Shown: positions 56,901-64,000 of the stretch, one piece after another | Layout of the letters: every line of letters starts with the position of its first letter | Position numbering within the stretch: position 1 is the stretch's first letter | Assembly (NCBI GenBank): GCA_030680835.1 | Contig: JAUXUD010000022.1 | Span: 124,001 to 188,000 of the forward strand | DNA: 64,000 nucleotides | Direction: 5' to 3' | DNA from: Bacteroidota bacterium | GTDB lineage: Bacteria > Bacteroidota > Bacteroidia > UKL13-3 | The notes under the pieces: model-generated | Seen by the model: only the letters and a program-made list of their open reading frames with translations | Told to the model about the DNA's origin: nothing | The model's database searches: none | Made by a program: the position numbers and the translations under genes

Positions 56901-59900
56901 GGTTCAACATATATTGAAATTTCACAAAATACCACTTTAAGAGATGTAAAAATAAATGCATATGGAACACAGTATATGACGTTGCATCATCAGTTAACCA
57001 TGCGCGATTTTGAATTTAATTATTTACTAACCAATAATGTTCAGCAGAATCTTGACTTTCAAACCAATCCGGGCATATTCAGGAATTTGAAAATATTAAG
57101 TTCAGGTTTAATGCGTCCGCAAATTTACTTTAGATACCAAAATACTGTTGATAGTCTTGTTTTACCCAATATAAGTCGTTTATATTTTGCAGGCGGATAT
57201 ACCAAATACATCAATAAATATCTGAAAATTCAGGGAGCATGCGACAACCGCATTCCGTTTTACAGTGATGGTTTATATGGATACATTACCTCACCTGCAG
57301 GCACTGATTTTTCGGTAGACTGGGTGAATATGCAAAGGCTGAAAGGCCAGGGCGGAGCCACATTCAATGCCACACATGTCCTTAACCTGGGTGATAACGT
57401 TGGTTGGAATATAACTCCCAATCCAACTACCAATTATTATTGGGTAGGAGGTTCAGGAGACTGGTCGGATAAAAATCACTGGTCGTTTACAAGCGGCGGA
57501 ACACCGGGTGTTTGCCCAATGCCAGAAAGAACTGACAATGTAATTTTTGATGTGAATTCATTTACCGGACCCAACCAGTATGTGAATGTAAATACCTCTG
57601 CTAATTGTTTGAGTATGACCTGGAACAATGTGAATTTTCCGCGCATTATTGGCGGAGGGGATTTGAATATTTATGGTTCCATGACACTGGATTCAAAATT
57701 AAGCTGGCAACATACAAACTGGACCTATTTCCGTTCAACCACAACTGGCAACACGGTTACCACAAAGGGCGTAAATATGTATCTGGTAAACTTTGCAGGC
57801 ACAGGAGAATGGACTTTGGGAGATAATTTTAAAGCACAATATGATATTTATGTGAACTCCGGAACATTTAATTCGGGAGGCAAAACCATTACCCTGGGCA
57901 GAAACTTTTATTGCTGGACAGGCAATCCTACCACAGTAAATTTAACAGGAACGGATACCATATCGGTTACCAACGAATTCAGAATTTATCCGAATAATTT
58001 TAATTTAACCATGGGTAATGCGGTAGTTAAATTTACAGGTACAAATCATTTCTATTTTACAGGTGGTGGCAAAACCTATACCGACCTTGTTTTCAATGCC
58101 GATAATACAGGTTCAACAGCGATCAATATTGCTTATAACAACAGCATCAGAAATGTAAAAATAAATGCAGCAGGTTATCAGCAGATAAATATGTCAAGTA
58201 GTTCAACGTATAATGATGTAACCATGTTGTTCAGAAATACCACCACCAGTAACCCAACGGTAAATGTGAGTGGAAACAATACCTTTAATGACATGACCAT
58301 TACTTCCATTGGAACGGCCGGTCCATTCATTAATCTGTATAATAACAACACATACAATAACCTGATCATTGCAGGTGTTGGAACCCGTATTTTTATTGGT
58401 GCCAATCAAACACAAACTGTTAACGATGCCCTTGCACTGGGTTCAGGCAGCTATCCTGTATTCCTTCAATCAACTTCACAAGGTACCCAGGGAACCATTA
58501 ATAAACCATTTGGAAACATTTGTATGGATTATATCTGGCTGCGTGATTTGAGAGTTATTGGAACCGGTACTTTTAATGCTGGTGCCACCAGTACAAATCT
58601 GGGAAACAATACCAACTGGTCATTCACATCCTGCGCAGGTTATTATTGGGTAGGCGGTACAGGAAACTGGTCGGATTATGCACACCATTGGGCTTATGCT
58701 TCAGGGGGTACTATATTACATAATACCGTTCCAACAGAATTTGATGATGTATACTTTGATGCGAATTCATTTACAACAGCGGGTGAAGTGGTAACGGTAG
58801 ACGTTAATGAACCTAAAATGCGCAACCTGTCATGGGCATCTGCACTTTACACACCAACATTAACGGGTACAGTTTCATCTACCGAAATGAATGTTTACGG
58901 GTCCATCAAACTGATTACAAACATGAATCAGAATTTCACCGGAGATTGGAACTTTAAATCACCCAATGATTCAAATGATATTAATACCGCAGGGAAAACA
59001 CTTACACGTGTTAATTTCGTGGGAGGTAATAACGGACAAGGGGAATGGACATTGAGAAATAACCTGACTGTTGCCGATGCCATTAATTTAAATAATGGAA
59101 AACTGTTTTTAAATGGTAAAGAGGTTATCACTAAATATTTCAATTCTTCAACAAGCAATACAAGAACCCTTGACCTTTCTACTTCGAACATCAATATTGT
59201 TGATGGAGCCTGGAATCCTTCCAATCTTTCAAACCTGACTTTTATAAAAGGCAGTTCTGAAATTATTATCAAAGGTTCATTAAACAGTAATTTCTTAGGA
59301 AACGGACTTACCTATAATAATGTAACGTTCCGTCCAACCACTACTATGAGTTCCACATTAACCGGTGCCAACACCTATACTAAACTTCGTTTTGAAGGAG
59401 GTGTAAATGCTTCGCTTGAACCGGTAATTCAATTGGCAACAACGTTTGAGTTTGTAGGTACATGTGCCAAACAAATCGGCATTCAGTCTACAAGTACCGG
59501 AAATCAGTCAACATTCAGACAACTCAGTGGAACTGTAAATGGTTCATTCATTAATATAAAAGATAATGTTGCAACCGGTGGAGCAACCTTTAATGCAAAT
59601 CAAAGTGTGAACCTGGGTAACTCCAGCGGTTGGAATTTCTCCAATGCACCCTCAATAAGTATTGCAACTACGAGCGGACTTGTAAATTGCCAGGTAAACA
59701 ATGATGGTTGGGCCAAAGTGAGCGTATTGCAAGGTACTGCTCCATTTACTTACTTATGGTCAACCAACGAAACCACAGATTCAATTGCAGGTTTGATCCC
59801 GGGAATTTATAATGTTACGGTACGCGATTCGAATGGTTGTGCAGCTACAGATGCCGTATCGGTAATTAATTTACCATCCGCGCTGGCACCAGTTAACTGG

Positions 59901-62900
59901 GATGCTTCGGCATATGATGTTTGTCAGGGTACAAATATTAATTTTACACCCAATGAAGTTTCAACAGCGATCCAATTGGATGGAACCAATGATTATGTAT
60001 CTATTCCCAATAGTGCTACATTAAATTCGGCAACCAATGCCACATGGGAAGGTTGGTTCTATTTTAATTCTTTACCATCTACAAGTACATTATTCAGCAA
60101 GAATACAAACAATTTCGCTGATGGTTATTTCATCAACGTTCTGGGTAACGGCAAACTCCAGTACAACCAGGCCAGTGATACCGGTAATACACAAACATTT
60201 ACTACAACCGGAGTTATTACAACCGGAGTATGGACGCATATTGCAGTTACTAAAAATGGCGCCACTGTTACCATTTATGTAAATGGGGTTCAAATGGCGC
60301 AGAATAGTGCTCATGCATCAAGTATTGTTACCAGTACTAACCCACTTAAGCTGGGTGCATCTATCAGTAATAGCAATAATATCGTACAATTTTTTAATGG
60401 TAAGATGGATGAAGTGCGGGTATGGAATACAACCCGAAACCAAACTCAAATTCAGGCTAACAGAAATATAGACCTGAACGGAAATGAATCGGGTCTCGTT
60501 GCCTATTATAACATGGAGTATAATACAGGAACAAGTACCTTAAAAGACATGACCTCCAACAATAATAACGGAACTTTAACCAATATGGTTCCGGCTACTG
60601 ATTGGGTGAGTCCGGGTGCTGTAAATTCAACCATTTCGTATGTTTGGAATTTCGGTGACTTTACCACAAGTAATTTGAAAACGCCTTCAAAAAATTATAC
60701 TGCAGCCGGTACTTATAATGTTTCATTAGGAACCTATGACAAAAACGGTTGTCCTAACTTTGTTTCAAAAACAATACGTGTAAGTCAGTTGGTGGTTTCT
60801 GTTATTAAATCCAACATCCAATGCCGTGGTGCTGATAATGGAACGATTTCAATAACAGCAAGCGGTGGAATATTACCTTACAGTTATTCTATTGATAACG
60901 GTGCTACCTATAGTTCTTCATCAGATTTCACAGGACTCACTGCAGGAACTTACCAGGTAAAAGTAAGAGACTCCATCGGTTGTACTTCAGCCGTTCAAAG
61001 TCAGGTAATCAGCCAGCCGGCAACTGCATTGGCATTTACCAAAGTTCAAAACGGACCTATTTGTCCGTTCTCTACTGCAGGTACAATTACTGTTACCGCA
61101 TCGGGTGGTTCCACTCCATATCAGTATTCAAAAAATGCAGGTATCAGTTATCAGTCTTCCAATTTGTTTGATCTTTTAACTTCGGGTACATATACCATCA
61201 GAGTAAGAGATGCAAACAACTGTCTGGCTGCAGACCAGTCGGTAACAATTACAGATGTTGATACCATTAAACCGGTGTTTACTTCTTGCCCATCAAATAT
61301 AACCGTGAACACTTCGGGGGCCTGTGTGGCAACTGTAAATTATGCTGCACCTACCGCAACCGATAATTGTAAAACACCTGCCATAACCAGAACTCAGGGA
61401 TTGGCAAGCGGTTCTGCATTTCCATTAGGAGTAACTACTGTAACTTATATGGCTGATGACAGCAGCGGAAATACCATTAACTGTACCTTTACCGTTACAG
61501 TAGTAGATAATCAAAATCCAACCATTTCTTGTCCATCAACAGTAACCGTAAACGCCATTAACGGAACTTGTGCAGCAATTGCAACTTATGCTGTAACTGC
61601 AACTGATAATTGCGGAATACAAAGTGTTGTATACAGCATCGCATCCGGAAGCAGTTTTAACGTAGGAACAACTCCGGTAACCGTAACTGCAACAGATGTA
61701 AATAACAGGGTTTCTACCTGCAGTTTCAATGTTGTAGTTGTAGATAATCAAAACCCTGTAATAACCTGTCCAGCGAATATTTCAGTGAATGCAGATGCTG
61801 GCAATTGTTCGGCAGTCATTGCATCACTTGGAACACCCACTTCAAGCGATAATTGCGGCGTTGCATTAGTTTCAAATAATCATCCATCAACATCATACCC
61901 TGTTGGTATAACAAACGTAACATGGACGGTAACAGATGTAAACGGAAGAATCGCAAACTGTGTTCAAACGGTTACTGTAACCGATACACAAGACCCAACC
62001 ATCACTTGTCCGTCAAACATCAGTGTATTTGCAAATACCGGAAATTGTTCGGCTGTGGTTTCATCGTTGGGCACACCAACAACTGCTGATAATTGCGGAG
62101 TTGCATCAACAACCAATAACCATCCTTCAACAACATATCCTGTTGGCGTTACCAATGTAACATGGACCGTAACGGATGTGAACGGAAGAACTGCTACCTG
62201 TGTTCAAACGGTAACCGTTACCGATAACCAGAATCCAACCATAACTGCACCTGCAAATGTAACTGTGAATGTTGATGCCGGTTTATGCAGTGCCAGTGGA
62301 ATAAGTTTGGGAACACCCGTAACTTCTGATAATTGTTCAGTAGATTCTGTATGGAATGATGCAGGTTCTTCATTCAATAAAGGCACAACAAATGTAACCT
62401 GGTATGTAAGGGATATTAACGGAAACAGCAATAGTACGATTCAAACAGTAACGGTTAATGATAATATTGCCCCAACACTTATCTGCAAAGTAGATACTGC
62501 AATTTTGAATGCATTGGGTACCGTTACCATTACAAGTTCGGATGTTGTTTCCACTTCATCAGATAATTGTGGTGTGCCTGTTTTAACCCTGAGTCAATCA
62601 ACATTTGGATTAAGTGAAATTGGAAATAATATCGTTATTGTTACTTCTACGGATGCGTCAAACAATATAACCAGATGTACAACTACCGTAGTTGTTGTTG
62701 AACCTGCTCCACATGCGTTTTGCAAAAATGCAACCGTGTATTTAGATGCAAGCGGACATGCAACAATTGTTCCTGCTGATATTGATAACGGAAGTTATAG
62801 TTTAATCGGCATTTCAAACAGAACGGTAAGTCAGAGTGCGTTTAACTGCAGTCATGTTGGGAATAATACCGATACACTTACTGTTTACAATTCATTTAAC

Positions 62901-64000
62901 AGAAGTGCAAGTTGTGTTGCCACAGTAACTGTACTTGATACCATAGCTCCAACAGCTATTGCACAAAACGTTGACATTTATCTGAATGCAAGCGGCACTG
63001 CTTCCACTACTGCTTCTGCTGTGAACAATGGCTCTTATGACAATTGCAGTATTGCAAGTCTGAGTCTTTCAAAGACCGACTTTACCTGCTCTAATGTAGG
63101 TAATAACAATGTTGTATTAACTGTACTCGATGTAAATGGAAACAGTTCTACAGTAAATGCCACCGTGATTGTTCACGATAATATAAATCCAACAGCCATT
63201 GCTCAGAATGCTGATATATATCTGAACGCAAGCGGCACTGCTTCCACTACTGCGGTTGCAGTAAACAATGCCTCATATGACAATTGCGGGATAGCAAGCA
63301 TAAGTCTTTCCAAGACCGACTTCAACTGCAGTAATGTGGGTAACAACAATGTTGTATTAACTGTACTCGATGTGAATGGAAACACTTCAACTGTAAATGC
63401 CACCGTGATTGTTCATGATAATATTAATCCAACTGCGATTGCACAAAACGTTGACATTTATCTGAACGCAAGCGGTGCTGCTTTTACTACTGCATCGGCA
63501 GTGAACAATGGCTCTTACGATAATTGCGGGATTGCAAGCATAAGTCTTTCCAAAACCGATTTCAACTGCTCCAATGTAGGTAATAACAATGTTGTATTAA
63601 CGGTGCTGGATGTGAATGGAAACAGTTCTACCGTGAATGCCACCGTGATTGTTCATGATAATATTGCTCCTACTGCCATTACACAGAACATTAGCATAAC
63701 ACTGGTTGGCGGCGCTGCTTCAATTACTGCAACTGATGTGAATAATGGCAGCTTTGATAATTGCGGTATTGCAAGTCTGGCTGTTTCTAAAACCAGCTTT
63801 TATTGTACCAATTTAGGCCCCAATACGGTTACCTTAACTGTTACCGATGTGAACGGAAATATTTCCACCCAAACTGCTATGGTTACTGTTATTGGTGCCA
63901 TTCCAACTGCAAGCATTGCCCAGGGGGTTCAACCCGGATTTACCCAGGGAGGTGCCATTGTACTTACTGCCAGTTCTCCAACTGCAGTAAGCTATAGCTG
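53988..64000 (+). CDS. Giant multidomain adhesin-like surface protein (partial, C-terminus beyond right edge)
   Basis: One frame open from the ATG at 53988 (or the second ATG at 54000) to the window end, at least 3337 codons. A signal peptide (LKVLFLLLLTLPAMA) precedes the first module. Module starts marked YYWVGG(S/T)GxW(T/S)D are at about residues 38, 742, 1150 and 1552. Next come a SprB-like repeat (about 1885-1960), a LamG/concanavalin-like domain (about 1992-2190), a PKD-like segment (VWNFGDFTTSN, about 2218), two further SprB-like repeats (2267-2420), about five HYR domains (CPSNITVN..., 2430-2900) and four 80-residue repeats (about 2985-3305). This is typical of gliding or attachment adhesins such as SprB. 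A T9SS sorting domain is expected downstream but not visible. Confidence 0.88.
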   Translation, partial: MLIKMKTKLQFKNLRRTARFLKVLFLLLLTLPAMATDYYWVGGSGTWTDISHHWATTSGGAVFHPQVPSQFDRVIFDANSFSASGQEVTMNVEGFCKEFRSRNVLPGVKFTSTKPLNVYEGMSIDSNMIWSQTGNLIISTGGFTLGKSVTFYLNGTFSMPSGAFTLLNGATYNQPGGACTVTNGLFTLNVGSSFTHTGGQLYIGNSSLTINAGSTFYHQGGITLNMGSLTVNTGATYRENSGTLQMNNGSVNIQREATFYQNGTFNINVGSFTLGSKSTYTQYGDMNMGNGAFTMGDTVTWTKNNSINQNRGDFKIGTDNTFYINSGNVLNDVFGDFYIGARTTFSPNCCTVRTSGHFYFDVTTIINTSASIQIGIGNLVLDSGMRWTCNNVLYLWTGSLIVKAGARFSHNNHAYVYGSLDIDSAAIYTGTTQYYMRGTGTGLYIKSGNRDLRRIQFDGNNGQYTFMDDAIFSSDGIFMYGNGNNINFNGKKIKAYHFYHWDGNPITINLTGTDTVFVKGQYRIYSSANVIGNPVIYYDGTDHFYMISLNNKVYDKVYMKAQNTGGTQIQFQNNSKAKSVEILASGTQQLYFDNVTIDKYDITYLQNYNTTVLTQFNNGAHIDTLNITSNYNIKTNLVTNGSNYLGRVNIPKITQWTIGANQTQTLVSMNPLNGVCGGEFSLNSNSIGTAGTISMTNDSLKGNWLKIQDCRAIGGAVFIADNTVNFGNVTGWIINSIPPRDFYWVGGTGNWNDPNHWAFTSGGVTSGCALPNKVDNVIFDTLSFSASGQYVNVNVTVDVNNMTWDNVKTGARFEGGGEFNLWGSLVLHRNMVYNFGGNFNFVSRTLGKTVFTDGVRMRTVWFGRDANASTGSWTLLDNFDNDGSWFYFVYGKLITNGKNIKTFGFHNWHGPSCVIDWTGTDTVQVQYMFISYNPTTWISRPGLVIFDSYNHFYIYGGNHTLNDVLMNARSTGSTYIEISQNTTLRDVKINAYGTQYMTLHHQLTMRDFEFNYLLTNNVQQNLDFQTNPGIFRNLKILSSGLMRPQIYFRYQNTVDSLVLPNISRLYFAGGYTKYINKYLKIQGACDNRIPFYSDGLYGYITSPAGTDFSVDWVNMQRLKGQGGATFNATHVLNLGDNVGWNITPNPTTNYYWVGGSGDWSDKNHWSFTSGGTPGVCPMPERTDNVIFDVNSFTGPNQYVNVNTSANCLSMTWNNVNFPRIIGGGDLNIYGSMTLDSKLSWQHTNWTYFRSTTTGNTVTTKGVNMYLVNFAGTGEWTLGDNFKAQYDIYVNSGTFNSGGKTITLGRNFYCWTGNPTTVNLTGTDTISVTNEFRIYPNNFNLTMGNAVVKFTGTNHFYFTGGGKTYTDLVFNADNTGSTAINIAYNNSIRNVKINAAGYQQINMSSSSTYNDVTMLFRNTTTSNPTVNVSGNNTFNDMTITSIGTAGPFINLYNNNTYNNLIIAGVGTRIFIGANQTQTVNDALALGSGSYPVFLQSTSQGTQGTINKPFGNICMDYIWLRDLRVIGTGTFNAGATSTNLGNNTNWSFTSCAGYYWVGGTGNWSDYAHHWAYASGGTILHNTVPTEFDDVYFDANSFTTAGEVVTVDVNEPKMRNLSWASALYTPTLTGTVSSTEMNVYGSIKLITNMNQNFTGDWNFKSPNDSNDINTAGKTLTRVNFVGGNNGQGEWTLRNNLTVADAINLNNGKLFLNGKEVITKYFNSSTSNTRTLDLSTSNINIVDGAWNPSNLSNLTFIKGSSEIIIKGSLNSNFLGNGLTYNNVTFRPTTTMSSTLTGANTYTKLRFEGGVNASLEPVIQLATTFEFVGTCAKQIGIQSTSTGNQSTFRQLSGTVNGSFINIKDNVATGGATFNANQSVNLGNSSGWNFSNAPSISIATTSGLVNCQVNNDGWAKVSVLQGTAPFTYLWSTNETTDSIAGLIPGIYNVTVRDSNGCAATDAVSVINLPSALAPVNWDASAYDVCQGTNINFTPNEVSTAIQLDGTNDYVSIPNSATLNSATNATWEGWFYFNSLPSTSTLFSKNTNNFADGYFINVLGNGKLQYNQASDTGNTQTFTTTGVITTGVWTHIAVTKNGATVTIYVNGVQMAQNSAHASSIVTSTNPLKLGASISNSNNIVQFFNGKMDEVRVWNTTRNQTQIQANRNIDLNGNESGLVAYYNMEYNTGTSTLKDMTSNNNNGTLTNMVPATDWVSPGAVNSTISYVWNFGDFTTSNLKTPSKNYTAAGTYNVSLGTYDKNGCPNFVSKTIRVSQLVVSVIKSNIQCRGADNGTISITASGGILPYSYSIDNGATYSSSSDFTGLTAGTYQVKVRDSIGCTSAVQSQVISQPATALAFTKVQNGPICPFSTAGTITVTASGGSTPYQYSKNAGISYQSSNLFDLLTSGTYTIRVRDANNCLAADQSVTITDVDTIKPVFTSCPSNITVNTSGACVATVNYAAPTATDNCKTPAITRTQGLASGSAFPLGVTTVTYMADDSSGNTINCTFTVTVVDNQNPTISCPSTVTVNAINGTCAAIATYAVTATDNCGIQSVVYSIASGSSFNVGTTPVTVTATDVNNRVSTCSFNVVVVDNQNPVITCPANISVNADAGNCSAVIASLGTPTSSDNCGVALVSNNHPSTSYPVGITNVTWTVTDVNGRIANCVQTVTVTDTQDPTITCPSNISVFANTGNCSAVVSSLGTPTTADNCGVASTTNNHPSTTYPVGVTNVTWTVTDVNGRTATCVQTVTVTDNQNPTITAPANVTVNVDAGLCSASGISLGTPVTSDNCSVDSVWNDAGSSFNKGTTNVTWYVRDINGNSNSTIQTVTVNDNIAPTLICKVDTAILNALGTVTITSSDVVSTSSDNCGVPVLTLSQSTFGLSEIGNNIVIVTSTDASNNITRCTTTVVVVEPAPHAFCKNATVYLDASGHATIVPADIDNGSYSLIGISNRTVSQSAFNCSHVGNNTDTLTVYNSFNRSASCVATVTVLDTIAPTAIAQNVDIYLNASGTASTTASAVNNGSYDNCSIASLSLSKTDFTCSNVGNNNVVLTVLDVNGNSSTVNATVIVHDNINPTAIAQNADIYLNASGTASTTAVAVNNASYDNCGIASISLSKTDFNCSNVGNNNVVLTVLDVNGNTSTVNATVIVHDNINPTAIAQNVDIYLNASGAAFTTASAVNNGSYDNCGIASISLSKTDFNCSNVGNNNVVLTVLDVNGNSSTVNATVIVHDNIAPTAITQNISITLVGGAASITATDVNNGSFDNCGIASLAVSKTSFYCTNLGPNTVTLTVTDVNGNISTQTAMVTVIGAIPTASIAQGVQPGFTQGGAIVLTASSPTAVSYS
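62941..63900 (+). repeat. 240-bp (80-residue) tandem repeats inside the giant adhesin
   Basis: Four in-frame units start at equivalent bases 62941, 63181, 63421 and 63661, exactly 240 bp apart. The first three are highly similar at DNA level (each with NVDIYLNASG or NADIYLNASG, SYDNC, LSLSKTDF or ISLSKTDF, VLTVLDVNGN and VIVHDN); the fourth is more divergent. Confidence 0.9.

Overview
The window is a chromosomal segment of a Bacteroidota bacterium, probably a free-living Chitinophagales/Sphingobacteriales/Cytophagales-type lineage. Four lines of evidence point there. Several secreted proteins end in type IX secretion (T9SS) sorting domains. SecD and SecF are fused. The promoter between tetR and udk carries two perfect TAnnTTTG -7 boxes, the motif of the Bacteroidetes sigma factor. 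Start regions lack clear Shine-Dalgarno sites. I saw no rRNA, tRNA, CRISPR array or intact transposase.

Layout. 1-5156 (minus) is an RND efflux operon: tetR, tolC-type channel, lipoprotein adaptor, and an RND pump cut by the left edge. An 11-bp inverted repeat lies between tetR and the divergent uridine kinase. 6177-11027 (plus) is a trehalose cluster: trehalose-6-phosphate phosphatase, a GH15 hydrolase, and a trehalose-6-phosphate synthase with a membrane sensor/HAMP-like N-terminus. 11112-17976 holds nhaA, an ExbD/ExbB pair, secDF with a strong terminator, and an OmpA-family lipid- or signal-peptide-exported protein with a coiled coil.

18000-30720 is the accessory region. It has a 43-bp tandem repeat array, a VapBC module whose toxin is cut and abutted to a headless T9SS protein gene, a small Cys-rich membrane protein, a YfhO-family membrane protein, two tandem paralogous delta-60-repeat T9SS proteins, a hicA remnant, and a Panacea-type antitoxin with a short, apparently truncated toxin gene.

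30740-50334 is mostly core metabolism: B12-dependent ribonucleotide reductase, an archaeal-type GGGP synthase homologue, PurF, LptB, MscS, a Glu/Leu/Phe/Val dehydrogenase, AnmK, a Tat-exported class V aminotransferase and a divergent NRAMP transporter. Embedded in it (35659-40703, minus) is the candidate I consider most novel: a tight four-gene unit of PAS histidine kinase, single-domain response regulator, PLP aminotransferase, and a fusion of an FAD monooxygenase with a DsbA/FrnE-like thioredoxin-fold domain. 50380-64000 is surface and exported proteins, ending in a giant multidomain adhesin-like ORF (more than 3300 residues) that runs off the right edge.

Intergenic DNA is rich in simple structure: four arrays with a 7-bp period, three copies of a palindrome centred on AGACGCGATTAATCGCGTCT, and other hairpins.
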